From Sciscionella sediminilitoris (GTDB lineage: Bacteria > Actinomycetota > Actinomycetes > Mycobacteriales > Pseudonocardiaceae), in the NCBI RefSeq assembly GCF_000737195.2, contig NZ_JALM01000004.1:38658-102657 (forward strand): a DNA stretch of 64,000 bases. Direction: 5' to 3'. The translations under genes and the position numbers were made by a program. This document shows positions 34,975 through 43,487 of the stretch, one piece after another. Below the pieces are notes generated by a model. The model did not search any database. It was not told the origin of the DNA and saw only the letters and a program-made list of their open reading frames with translations. Within the stretch, counting starts at the first letter, position 1; each line of letters begins with the position of its first letter.

Positions 34975-36144
34975 TCAGCGCCACCGCACACCGCGCTTCG
35001 GCGGCGGGGTCTGCTCGCTGCGCGGGGTGACCAGCGGCGCGCCGTCCACGAACACCGCCGCGATCCCGGGAAGATCACCGAGCTCGAAGCATTCGAGCAC
35101 ATCCTCGCCGGTCGAACCGGTGATCGGGCCGAGCACGAGCAGATCGGCCGGTGCGCCGGGTTCGAGCACCCCGGTATCGAGCCCGTGTGCCCGCGCGGTC
35201 ACCCCGGTGGCCGAGGCGACCGCGGCGACCGGATCGAGTCCGCACAGCGAGGCGAGGAAACAGACGTTGCGCAGCATCCCGCGCGGGATCACCCCGGTTC
35301 CGCCCGGGGTGTCGGTGCCGAGGGTGAGCCGGTCGGCCGCGCCCTGTCCGATGAGCTCGGTCACCACCAGCTTGGTGGCCCGGTGGTTCATCGAGCTGCA
35401 CACCTCGAGGGCGACATCCGGGAGTTCGCGCGCCATGCGGAGGATGTCCTCATCCGGTGCGGGAATCGGGCCACCGGAGATGTGCCCGATGACGTCGGGG
35501 CGCACCGTTTCGGCGATCTCGAACCCGGCCACCCGGCTCGATCCGGAACGGGAGACCCCTCCGGAGTGCAGCTTGACGGTGATTCCCCGTTCCCGCGCCC
35601 ATTCCCGGTAGCGCACGGCTTCGCCATCGAGCAGCCGGTTCCAGTCGTAGAAGATGAACTTGGCCTGGTCGATGCCCTCGGCCGCGGCCCGGTCGAAGTG
35701 TTCCTCGGTCATTCCCGGCACGAGCAACAGGGTTCCGGCGTCGACCTTCACCCCGGAGGGGCGCGCCCGGCCGGTGGTGTGCTTCGAGGTGATCGCGATG
35801 GAGAGCACCAGTTCCGGGGTCAGGGCGGTGAAATCCAGCCCCGGGATGTGCAGTTCTCCCGCGGACACCATGGATGTCGTGCCGCCGTGCAGGTAGTTGT
35901 GGATCCAGCCGGTGCTGTTCTGCGCCGGGGTCCACTCCCCGAAGGTCGGGTGCACGTGCCCGTCCACGAGGCCGGGGATGACATCGAGCCCGCCTGCCGA
36001 GAGCACCCGGTCGGGACTGGGGTGATCGGTGCCGATTCCGGCGACGATCCCGTCCTCGATCAGCAGCGTGGTGTCCCTGATCGGTGACCGGCCAGGGCTT
36101 CCCGGCACCAACACCCCGATGTCCTCGATCAGCAGTACGGTCAT
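34975..36144 (-). CDS. Amidohydrolase, enamidase-like
   Basis: 389 residues with a binuclear-metal amidohydrolase fold: GLVDGHVHP (H63, H65), KLHSGG (H193), GHISGG (H221) and GTDTPGG (D278). The stretch FGEWTPAQNSTGWIHNYLHG resembles enamidase of anaerobic nicotinate degradation, which hydrolyses 6-oxo-tetrahydronicotinate to 2-formylglutarate. It is translationally coupled (4-bp overlap) to the small subunit of a molybdenum hydroxylase, which supports ring opening of a hydroxylated N-heterocycle. The exact substrate is inferred. ATG 36144 is used; the longer frame is in the neighbouring gene. Confidence 0.8.
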   Translation of the reverse strand: MTVLLIEDIGVLVPGSPGRSPIRDTTLLIEDGIVAGIGTDHPSPDRVLSAGGLDVIPGLVDGHVHPTFGEWTPAQNSTGWIHNYLHGGTTSMVSAGELHIPGLDFTALTPELVLSIAITSKHTTGRARPSGVKVDAGTLLLVPGMTEEHFDRAAAEGIDQAKFIFYDWNRLLDGEAVRYREWARERGITVKLHSGGVSRSGSSRVAGFEIAETVRPDVIGHISGGPIPAPDEDILRMARELPDVALEVCSSMNHRATKLVVTELIGQGAADRLTLGTDTPGGTGVIPRGMLRNVCFLASLCGLDPVAAVASATGVTARAHGLDTGVLEPGAPADLLVLGPITGSTGEDVLECFELGDLPGIAAVFVDGAPLVTPRSEQTPPPKRGVRWR

Positions 36145-36629
36145 GTGTCGTCCCTCGTTTCCGTCTCGTTGCCCACCTCGAGTACCGCTTCCACGATTCC
36201 CTGGTAACCGGTGCACCGGCAGATGTTGCCGGAGATGGCCTCGCGCACGCCTTCCTCGGTCAGCGGCTTCCCGGATTCGTTGTCCTGCAACAGTTCCGTT
36301 GCCGTGATGAGGAACCCGGGTGTGCAGAACCCGCACTGCAGACCGTGTCTGCGGGCCAGGCATTCGCGCAGCGGGCGCGCTTGTTCCCCGAGCCCCTCGA
36401 CCGTGGTGACCTCCCTGCCGTCCGCCTGCGCGGCGAGCATCAGACAGGCGCGCACACTGCGACCGTCGACGAGCACCGAACAGGCCCCGCACACACCGTG
36501 TTCGCAGCCGAGGTGGGTACCGGTGAGCCGCAGTTCCTCACGCAGAAAATCGGCGAGGCTGAGCCTGCCCGCCACGGTGCGGCGGAACCGGGCACCGTTC
36601 ACCGTCACCTCGATCGGGATGTCGGTCAT
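36141..36629 (-). CDS. Molybdenum hydroxylase small [2Fe-2S] subunit
   Basis: 162 residues with both [2Fe-2S] clusters: C42, C47, C50, C62 (GCEHGVCGACSVLVDG) and C99, C102, C137, C139 (QCGFCTPGF; ICRCTGYQG). It carries electrons from the Mo centre to FAD in xanthine-dehydrogenase-type enzymes. Gene order on this strand is large subunit, FAD subunit, small subunit, amidohydrolase, all with 4-bp overlaps. Confidence 0.95.
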   Translation of the reverse strand: MTDIPIEVTVNGARFRRTVAGRLSLADFLREELRLTGTHLGCEHGVCGACSVLVDGRSVRACLMLAAQADGREVTTVEGLGEQARPLRECLARRHGLQCGFCTPGFLITATELLQDNESGKPLTEEGVREAISGNICRCTGYQGIVEAVLEVGNETETRDDT

Positions 36630-37498
36630 GCGTTCTCCCCCGCCCGTTCGGTCGCCGCTTCCGCTGCTTCGCTGATCGCGTTGGCGCACAAGGCTTTCAC
36701 GTATTCGGTGTCCGGATGCGAGGGTTCGGCACGGGCCGCGAACCGCCTGCCGAGGCTTTCCCACAACCGCGGTCCGGGAAGCTCGCCGAGTACCGGAGCG
36801 GTTCCCTCGCGCTCATCGAAGAGCAGTGGCCGGTCGGCCGCGTTGAGCAGCCCGATGCGCAGCCCGGCGATCCGCCCGTGCGCATCCAGGCTCAGCAGCA
36901 CCCCGGCACCCGCGAGCGCGTAATCCCCGTGCTGGCGAGCGTATTCCACGAATCCCCAGCCCTGCCCGGACCGGATCGCGGGCACCGTGATCCAGGTGAC
37001 CAGCTCATCCGGCTCAAGGGAGTTCGCGTAGAAGGAGACGAACAGTTCCTCGGCGGGCAGTGCTCGTTTACCGCGCGCCGCGGATTCCACGTGCACGGTC
37101 GCGCCGAGGGTGACCGCGGCCAGCGGCAGTTCGGCCGCGGGATCGGCGTGGGCGAGCGAACCACCGATGGTGCCCTGATTCCGGATGCCGAGGTGCCCGA
37201 TGTGCCCGGCGGCGGCGTGCAGCAAGGGCGCCCGCGCGGCGATGAGCGGATCGGTCTCGCACGTGCGATGCCGCACCAGCGCGCCGAGCACGAGCGCCTC
37301 GGTGTCGTCGAAGACCCGGGCCAGTTCGGCGAACCGGCCGATGTCGAGCACCGTGGCCGGGCGGGCCAGCCGCAGATTCATCAGCGTGAGCAGGGATTGC
37401 CCGCCCGCCAAGGGTTTCGCGTCCGGGAGGGTGGCGAGCCCGTGCAGTGCCTCGCCGATGGATTCCGGGCGGTGGTAGGTGAATTCCGCGGGTTTCAC
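36626..37498 (-). CDS. Molybdenum hydroxylase FAD-binding subunit
   Basis: 290 residues: LAGGQSLLTLMNLRLARPAT and TIGGSLAHADPAAELPLAAV are the two FAD-binding loops of the CoxM-type medium subunit, and the C-terminal CO-dehydrogenase-flavoprotein domain follows. It takes electrons from the iron-sulfur subunit and delivers them to an acceptor. GTG 37498 overlaps the large-subunit stop by 4 bp. Confidence 0.93.
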   Translation of the reverse strand: MKPAEFTYHRPESIGEALHGLATLPDAKPLAGGQSLLTLMNLRLARPATVLDIGRFAELARVFDDTEALVLGALVRHRTCETDPLIAARAPLLHAAAGHIGHLGIRNQGTIGGSLAHADPAAELPLAAVTLGATVHVESAARGKRALPAEELFVSFYANSLEPDELVTWITVPAIRSGQGWGFVEYARQHGDYALAGAGVLLSLDAHGRIAGLRIGLLNAADRPLLFDEREGTAPVLGELPGPRLWESLGRRFAARAEPSHPDTEYVKALCANAISEAAEAATERAGENA

Positions 37499-39759
37499 GC
37501 GAGCACCGTCACCTTCTGCAGCGCAGCGTGGATCGGTCCGGGATCCAGCGGTGTCGCTGCGCAGTGGATCCGGCCGTCCAACGCGTCGTCCACCGCGGCG
37601 GCGATCGCCGGGTAGGCCGCGATCGTGCCGCTCTCCCCCGCACCGCGGGCCCCGATGGGATTCTCCGGGGTGTCCACGTACAGGTGCGCGACCGCGACGT
37701 TCGGCACATCGGTGCTCAGCGGGAGATGGTAGGCGGCGAAGGTGGTGGACAGTGGCTGGCCCGAGGGCGCGTAACCGTACTCCTCGAACAGGCTGCCGCC
37801 GATCCCCTGTGCCACACCGCCGAGGATCTGGCCGCGCACGATCTCCGGGTCGAGCTCGTTGCCGCCTTCGTGGGCGACCGCGTACCGCAGCACGCTGAGC
37901 ATTCCGCTGCGCCGGTCCACGGCCACGATCGCCGCGTGCACACCCATCGTCCAGGTCACGGTCCGCGGCCGGTAGGTCTCGGTCACGTCCAGCGCCGTCG
38001 GATCACTTCGGGTGTGTGCGGCGAGCCCGCCGAGGCCGATCTCGGTTTCCCCGCGGCGGAAAACCCCGCCCGCGTATTCGGCAGGACCGCCGAGCACCAC
38101 CTCTGCGAGTGCGCGGGCGCGCTCGAGCAACCGCAGTGCGCCGTTGTGCACCGCGGATCCGGCGACCACCGCCGAACGGCTGGCGAAGGTGCCGATGCCG
38201 TCGGGCAGCCGTTCGGTATCGGTGGGCCGGTAACGCACCCGGTCCTCCGGGATGCCGAGCGCCGTCGCCGCGACCCTGCCGAACACGGTGGCATGCCCCT
38301 GTCCGGCGGCCGCGGCCCCGGTGGACAGTTCCACCGCGCCGTCGTCGAGTACCCGCAGCCGCGCGGTCTCGTACGGTCCGCGCGCGGTGGCCTCGAGATA
38401 GCAGCCGAGCCCATAGCCGAGCAGGGAACCGGGATGCTCCGCGCTCAGCCGTTCGCGTTCGGTCTCCGGGAGTAGTTCGCGCACCTTGTCGAGGCAGGCG
38501 CGGTAGTTCCGGCCGTCGTAGACGATCGGTTCCCCGTCCCGGTACGGAATCGGGCGCGGATAGGGCAGATCCGCCTCGGTGAGCAGGTTGACCTCGCGGA
38601 TCCGCGCGGTCCCGATACCGAGTTCGGCGGCCGCCGCGTCCAGGGTCCGTTCCAGCGCGAAGGCCGCTTCGGGTCGTCCGGCGCCCCGGTACTGCGCGAC
38701 GATCGTCTTCGTGGTCAGTACCGCGCGCCCGGACATCCGCATCGCGGGGATCCGGTACGGGCCGAGCGCGTGCACCGCGGTGTTCGCCACGATTCCGGCC
38801 ACCCACAGGCTTCCCGCGCCGACGTCGACCAGGAACTCATCACCGAAGGCGAGGATCCGGCCCAGCTCGTCCACCGCGAGCCGGGTGCGGTGCACCTGGT
38901 CGCGGCCCTGTGCGGCGGCGAGCAGATGCTCCTGGCGGTCCTCAATCCAGGCGAGGTCGAAACCGGTCTGCCTGGCCAGTACGGCGAGCACGATCTCTTC
39001 CGCGTAGACGTTCGCCTTCGTGCCGAAACCACCGCCCACATCGGGGACCCGCACCACGATCTCGTGCTCGGCCCAGCCGGTGACGGTGCGGACGGCATTG
39101 CGCACCAGATGCGGTATCTGGGTGGAGGTGGTCAGGTCCACCCGCCCCAGCCTGCGGTCCGGGCGGGCCACCACACCGCGGGTTTCCAGTGGCACCGCGC
39201 CGTGGCGCCCGATCCGGTACTCCCCGGACACCACCCGGTAGGCGCTCGCGAACGCGCTCTCCGGGTCGCCGAAGGAGTATCCGATGCGTGCAGCCTCGTT
39301 GTCCGCCAGGTGCTCGTAGAGCGGTTCGGCATCGAGCGCGGTGGCCGCTTCGGTGACCGGTGCGCGGCCCCGGTAGGACACGGTGACCGCCTCGGCCGCG
39401 TCCTCCGCGCGGTACCGGTCGGTGGCGATCAGCACCGCGATCGGCTGGCCGACGTAGTGCACGCGTTCGGTGGCCAGCAGGGGAATCCGCTGCTCGGCCA
39501 TCCGGAAACCGGTCGCCTCCGCGAAGGCCGGGTTGGGCGTGGTCAGCACCGGAAGCCGCGCCCCGTCCAGGCCGAGATCCGCCGCCGTGTACACGCCGAG
39601 CACCCCCGGCATGGCGCGGGCCGCGGCGGTGTCGATGCCGAGAATGTCGGCGTGCGGTTCGGTCGAGCGCACGAACACCGCCTGGTGCGCGCCCTCGGCC
39701 GCGTCCGCGGCGAACCGGCCCTGCCCGGCGAGCAGCGTCCCGTCTTCGACACGTGCCAT
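37495..39759 (-). CDS. Molybdenum hydroxylase large (Moco-binding) subunit
   Basis: 754 residues. The N-terminal hammerhead domain starts RVEDGTLLAGQGRFAADAAE. The Mo domain has VPDVGGGFGTKANVYAEEIV, QYRGAGRPEAAFALER and GARGAGESGTIAAYPAI, the last holding the conserved active-site Glu. The QYRGAGR motif excludes a form I CO dehydrogenase (AYXCSFR) and matches the broader hydroxylase group once called form II. It hydroxylates a substrate with water as oxygen source. ATG 39759 overlaps the permease stop by one base (TGATG), linking it to the ABC importer genes. A nitrogen heteroaromatic is the likeliest substrate given the enamidase-like partner. Confidence 0.93.
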   Translation of the reverse strand: MARVEDGTLLAGQGRFAADAAEGAHQAVFVRSTEPHADILGIDTAAARAMPGVLGVYTAADLGLDGARLPVLTTPNPAFAEATGFRMAEQRIPLLATERVHYVGQPIAVLIATDRYRAEDAAEAVTVSYRGRAPVTEAATALDAEPLYEHLADNEAARIGYSFGDPESAFASAYRVVSGEYRIGRHGAVPLETRGVVARPDRRLGRVDLTTSTQIPHLVRNAVRTVTGWAEHEIVVRVPDVGGGFGTKANVYAEEIVLAVLARQTGFDLAWIEDRQEHLLAAAQGRDQVHRTRLAVDELGRILAFGDEFLVDVGAGSLWVAGIVANTAVHALGPYRIPAMRMSGRAVLTTKTIVAQYRGAGRPEAAFALERTLDAAAAELGIGTARIREVNLLTEADLPYPRPIPYRDGEPIVYDGRNYRACLDKVRELLPETERERLSAEHPGSLLGYGLGCYLEATARGPYETARLRVLDDGAVELSTGAAAAGQGHATVFGRVAATALGIPEDRVRYRPTDTERLPDGIGTFASRSAVVAGSAVHNGALRLLERARALAEVVLGGPAEYAGGVFRRGETEIGLGGLAAHTRSDPTALDVTETYRPRTVTWTMGVHAAIVAVDRRSGMLSVLRYAVAHEGGNELDPEIVRGQILGGVAQGIGGSLFEEYGYAPSGQPLSTTFAAYHLPLSTDVPNVAVAHLYVDTPENPIGARGAGESGTIAAYPAIAAAVDDALDGRIHCAATPLDPGPIHAALQKVTVLA

Positions 39760-40523
39760 CAGCGCAGCCTCTTTTCCCAGCGCCACAACAGGATCGAGAT
39801 CACGAAGGCGACCGCGATGAGCAGCACCACGGTGGCCACCATGACCGGATAGTCGCCGTGGTTGTAGGACTGCAGCACGACCCGGCCGAGTCCCCTGCGG
39901 GTCGCGAAGAACTCGGAGAGCACCACGCCGACCACCGAAAGGCTCACCGCGAGCCGGATCCCGGCCAGCAGCGGTCGCCGGATCGCCGGCAGGATCACGT
40001 AGATCAGCTTCTGCCAGGGGTTCGCCTGCACCGCAGAGGCCAGTTTCCAGTACACCCGCGGCATTTCGCGCACCCCGGTCGACACGTTGATCAGCACCGG
40101 GAACAGCGCGAACAGCACGCCCATCGCGACCTTCGCCCCGATGAGGCCGAACAGCGGGAGCAGCACCGGATACAGCACGATCTTCGGGATCCCGTTCAGG
40201 ATCACCAGCAGCGGTTCGAACCACAGCCGCGCCCATTCGGAAAGACCGAGCCCGAGCCCGATCAGCCCGCCGAGCAGGGTACCGATCAGGAACGCCTGGA
40301 ACACCGACTGCGCGGTCACCCGGAGGTCGAAGATGTACGAGGCATCGGTGAGATTCGTGCCGAGCACCTCGAGGGTGCGGACCGGGGCGGGGATCACGAA
40401 GGTCAGGCTCGAACACAGCTGCCAGGCGAGGACCACCACGACGAACAGGGCGAGCCCGCCCACGAACTGGTTGTCCAGCAACCGTTTCGGCGTCCTGCCC
40501 CGGCTCGGTGCATGAGCGGTCAT
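39759..40523 (-). CDS. ABC transporter permease (SsuC-type), second of pair
   Basis: 254 residues with six predicted membrane segments. The ATPase-contact loop is KLASAVQANPWQKLIYVILP, then AIRRPLLAGIRLAVSLSVVG, typical of nitrate/sulfonate/taurine-type importers. It pairs with the preceding permease. ATG 40523 overlaps that gene's stop (ATGA). Confidence 0.9.
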   Translation of the reverse strand: MTAHAPSRGRTPKRLLDNQFVGGLALFVVVVLAWQLCSSLTFVIPAPVRTLEVLGTNLTDASYIFDLRVTAQSVFQAFLIGTLLGGLIGLGLGLSEWARLWFEPLLVILNGIPKIVLYPVLLPLFGLIGAKVAMGVLFALFPVLINVSTGVREMPRVYWKLASAVQANPWQKLIYVILPAIRRPLLAGIRLAVSLSVVGVVLSEFFATRRGLGRVVLQSYNHGDYPVMVATVVLLIAVAFVISILLWRWEKRLR

Positions 40524-41344
40524 CGGCGGCCTCCCGTGGCCAGCACCCGCTCCACGCCCTGCAGGGACAGTGTGATCGCGCAGGACAGGACGAGCACCGC
40601 GAAGATGTAACCGAACATCTGCTCGCTCTCGAAGGTCTCGTACAGATAGCGGATCCGGTAGCCGAGCCCGGCCTGTGCGGTGGTGAACTCCATCGCGATG
40701 GCGCCGATCAGCGAGTACACCACGCCCATCCGCAGTCCGGCGATCACGAAGGGACCGGCCGCGGGCAGCGCGATCGAGAACAGGGTGCGCCGTGGCCCCG
40801 CCCCGACCGAACGGGCGAGTTTCAGGTACACCGGCGGGATCCCGTTCAGCCCGACCGTGGTGTTCAGCGCCATCGGGATCATCGCCATCACCGAGGCCAG
40901 GATGACCACCGAGCTCGCGTTGATCCCCACGAGCACGATCATCACCGGGTAGAACAGCACCAGCGGCACCGCGTAGAACGAGACCAGATAGGGCTCGAAC
41001 GCCCGCCCGACCCTCGGCAGTTTCCAGAACAGCACCCCGGCGAACAGCCCGAGCGTGCAGCCGAACACGATGGACAGCAGCACTTCGAGCGCGGTTCGCC
41101 CGAGATCGCCCCAGAACTCGCCGGTGCCGAGCAGCCGCCCGAACTCGGCGAGCACCGTGGACGGGGCGGGCACATCCGCCTCGCTCCACAGGCCGAGCGC
41201 GGAACAGACCTGGAAGATCAGCCCGAGCACAACGATCAGCACCACGGTCGCCACCGCGCTCGTGGCCCCCTTGCCCAGCCGTCGGCGCCGCCGCACCGGT
41301 TGCCGCGCAACGGTTTCCGCTCGTTCGGTAAGCCGCAGTGTCAT
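40520..41344 (-). CDS. ABC transporter permease (SsuC-type), first of pair
   Basis: 274 residues with six membrane segments and the loop KLARSVGAGPRRTLFSIALP, then AAGPFVIAGLRMGVVYSLIG. Two different permeases make a heterodimeric channel, a variation from the homodimeric SsuC/TauC type. It overlaps the ATPase gene by 4 bp. Confidence 0.9.
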   Translation of the reverse strand: MTLRLTERAETVARQPVRRRRRLGKGATSAVATVVLIVVLGLIFQVCSALGLWSEADVPAPSTVLAEFGRLLGTGEFWGDLGRTALEVLLSIVFGCTLGLFAGVLFWKLPRVGRAFEPYLVSFYAVPLVLFYPVMIVLVGINASSVVILASVMAMIPMALNTTVGLNGIPPVYLKLARSVGAGPRRTLFSIALPAAGPFVIAGLRMGVVYSLIGAIAMEFTTAQAGLGYRIRYLYETFESEQMFGYIFAVLVLSCAITLSLQGVERVLATGGRR

Positions 41345-42144
41345 GACCGCGCGGCTTCCTGTTGCTGGAACCCGCGCATCGATTCGGCCTGCAGCACCGA
41401 CCAGATCCGGTTGTGCAGTTCGTTGAACTCGTGGCTGGACACGATGGCCGGGTCGCGCTGTGCGGGCAGGTCGACCTCGACGACCTCGAGGATCCGGCCG
41501 GGCCGGTAGGACATCACCCACACCTGCTGGGAGAGCAGGATCGCCTCGGAGAGGTCGTGGGTCACGAACACGACGGTCTGCCCGGTGCGCTCCCAGATCC
41601 GCCGTACCTCCGCGCCGAGGAAGATCCTGGTCTGCTGGTCGAGCGCGGCGAACGGCTCGTCCATCAGCACCACCTCGGGCTCGACCGCCAGTGTCCTGGC
41701 CAACGCCACCCGCTGCCGCATCCCGCCGGAAAGCGTTGTGGGGTAAGCGTTCTCGAACCCGCCGAGGCCGACGAGCTCGATCGCCTCGCGGGCCCGCCTG
41801 CGCTGTTCGCGCTTGTCGACCCCGTTGCACTGCATGGCGAACCGGACGTTGTCCTCGACGGTGCGCCAGGGCAGTGTGGAGTCCTCCTGGAACACCACGC
41901 CGATCGAGGGGTCCGGCCCGGTGACCGTCTTCCCGCCGATGGCCACCTCGCCCGAACTCGGCCGCTGCAGCCCGGAAATCACGGCGAGCAGGGTGGATTT
42001 CCCGCAGCCGCTCGGTCCGACCACCGAGACGAAACTGCCGTCGGGCACGTGCTCGGTCACCGATTCGACCGCGTGCACCGCGCCATCCGGTGTGTCGAAC
42101 CGGACGGACACCTCGGACATCTCGATACCGCTTGGTTTCATCAT
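41341..42144 (-). CDS. ABC transporter ATP-binding protein (SsuB/TauB-type)
   Basis: 267 residues: Walker A GPSGCGKSTLL, Q-loop VFQEDSTLPWRTV, signature LSGGMRQRVALARTL, Walker B VVLMDEPFAALD, switch VTHDLSEAI. It powers uptake by the two adjacent permeases. Two in-frame ATGs are available at 42144 and 42141; GGAGAC sits 5 bp before the second, which may be the true start. Confidence 0.92.
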   Translation of the reverse strand: MMKPSGIEMSEVSVRFDTPDGAVHAVESVTEHVPDGSFVSVVGPSGCGKSTLLAVISGLQRPSSGEVAIGGKTVTGPDPSIGVVFQEDSTLPWRTVEDNVRFAMQCNGVDKREQRRRAREAIELVGLGGFENAYPTTLSGGMRQRVALARTLAVEPEVVLMDEPFAALDQQTRIFLGAEVRRIWERTGQTVVFVTHDLSEAILLSQQVWVMSYRPGRILEVVEVDLPAQRDPAIVSSHEFNELHNRIWSVLQAESMRGFQQQEAARS

Positions 42145-42164
42145 GTCTCCGATCCGGGAACAGG

Positions 42165-43154
42165 TCAGCCGAACGCCGAGGTCCGCAGCTCGGCTGGCAG
42201 GTAGCGCTGGTCGAGGGTGGTCCGCCAGTCCACGGGGTGCTCGATGAGACCGCCGGAGACCATCAGATCCGAGAGCCGGCGCAGGCCCTCCGGGTCCACC
42301 CGGAGCGAGTACCCCTTCGCCAGGTCCGGGGTGTCGTTCAGGGCCCGCGTCATGGTCGGCACGGACACCCCGGTCAACGGGGCGAGCGCCTTCGCCGCGG
42401 CCGCCGTGTCGTGCACGACGAAGTCGTCGAGTCTGCGCACCACGCGGAAGAACGCGCGCAGGTTCTCCGGTTTCTGTTTCGCGTAGTCGTTGTTCACCGC
42501 GACGAGATCCGCGGGCAGGTCACCGAGTACTTTGCGGGCATTGACCAGAATCTGGGCACCCTGCTGGATTTTCTCGGTGGTGAACGGCTGCATCGACCAG
42601 CCGGCGGTGATCTTGCCCGCGCGTGCGGCCGTCCAGTTGTCGCCCATCCCGCCGACCGCCTGGGTGTCCACGTGCAGCTTGCGCTGCAGCCCGCGCACGA
42701 GCAGTTCGGTCGAGGAGCCGCCGGAGCTGTAACCGAGCGTCGGCTTCGGCGGATGCTGCCCGCGCGGGGCGATCCAGTGGAAATCGTTGAGCTGGAACCA
42801 CGGCGCGACCACGGTGAGGTTCGCACTGTGCTGCCGGGAGGCGAGCACCACCGAGGTGTTGCCCGCGATCGCCAGATCCGCGTCCCCGGTGGTCAGCACC
42901 CGCAGCGTGTTCCCGCCGCCGCCCCCGGAATAGAGACTGACATCGAGGCCCTCCTTGGCGAACCAGCCGTTGTCGATACCGACCTGCAGGATCGCCATGA
43001 ACGGCAGGCTGTCGGTTCCGGTCGCGGAGATGTTGAGCCGGTTGCCGCCACTGTGCCCGCCCGGACCGTCCGCCTCGTTGACGCACCCGGTCGCGGCCAG
43101 CAGCAGCACGAGGGCACCGAGCAGTACCCGGATCGAACGCGCGGTCCTGGTCAT
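42165..43154 (-). CDS. ABC transporter substrate-binding lipoprotein (NMT1/SsuA-like)
   Basis: 329 residues. The signal peptide ends in a lipobox AATGC with Cys24. The body matches NMT1/THI5-like and SsuA/TauA binding proteins: SLPFMAILQVGIDNGWFAKE, then GLDVSLYSGGGGGNTLRVLT, which suits small organic anions or aromatic acids. It heads the importer genes. Its location next to the Mo hydroxylase suggests that it supplies that enzyme's substrate. Confidence 0.88.
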   Translation of the reverse strand: MTRTARSIRVLLGALVLLLAATGCVNEADGPGGHSGGNRLNISATGTDSLPFMAILQVGIDNGWFAKEGLDVSLYSGGGGGNTLRVLTTGDADLAIAGNTSVVLASRQHSANLTVVAPWFQLNDFHWIAPRGQHPPKPTLGYSSGGSSTELLVRGLQRKLHVDTQAVGGMGDNWTAARAGKITAGWSMQPFTTEKIQQGAQILVNARKVLGDLPADLVAVNNDYAKQKPENLRAFFRVVRRLDDFVVHDTAAAAKALAPLTGVSVPTMTRALNDTPDLAKGYSLRVDPEGLRRLSDLMVSGGLIEHPVDWRTTLDQRYLPAELRTSAFG

Positions 43155-43396
43155 GACGCATCCGATCGCCGCACCCGGAAGAACCGGGACAGTTCGAGCC
43201 CGAGCGCGACGCTGCCGAGTACGACGGCGAGCCGCATCGGGTTCGGGGCGGGTGCGGAAACCTCGCCCGCGGGAGCTGTTGCCGGGGCCGCCGTCACCGG
43301 CGCGGTGCTCCCGTCCGCCTCGGTCACCGGGCGGTGCAGCGCGGGCGGGGCGCCCGGGGCCGCACTGCCCGGGGCAGGAAAACCTGTCTCCCGCAT
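43151..43396 (-). CDS. Small membrane-anchored protein of the Mo-hydroxylase cluster
   Basis: 81 residues: a Pro/Ala-rich, probably disordered stretch, then one C-terminal membrane helix (MRLAVVLGSVALGLELSRFF) and a basic end. I know no family for it. It overlaps the binding-protein gene by 4 bp (ATGA), which supports translation. The CoxG-type protein nearby (44642) also ends in a single membrane helix, so this may be a second anchor or assembly factor of a membrane-attached complex. ATG 43396 is preceded by GAGCAGGTGA. Confidence 0.6.
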   Translation of the reverse strand: MRETGFPAPGSAAPGAPPALHRPVTEADGSTAPVTAAPATAPAGEVSAPAPNPMRLAVVLGSVALGLELSRFFRVRRSDAS

Positions 43397-43419
43397 GGCT
43401 GTGTCACCTGCTCGGCTTC

Positions 43420-43443
43420 TCACTCGCTCCGCTCCTCACTCAC
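43420..43443 (-). CDS. Possible 7-codon leader ORF before the small membrane protein
   Basis: GTG AGT GAG GAG CGG AGC GAG TGA encodes VSEERSE. It resembles the opening codons of the mini-ORFs before the pseudokinase (VSE, GAGCGAGC-rich) and lies 23 bp upstream of the 81-residue gene. It could be just a GAGCG-rich spacer. Confidence 0.25.
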   Translation of the reverse strand: MSEERSE

Positions 43444-43487
43444 CGTCCGTCGAGATGCTCGCTCGATCGGCGCCTTCGCGCACCCGT

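Noticed and set aside
37495..39759. Aerobic form I CO dehydrogenase large subunit
   Set aside because: The diagnostic AYXCSFR loop is absent; the protein has QYRGAGR. The CoxG-type neighbour alone is not enough to call CO oxidation.
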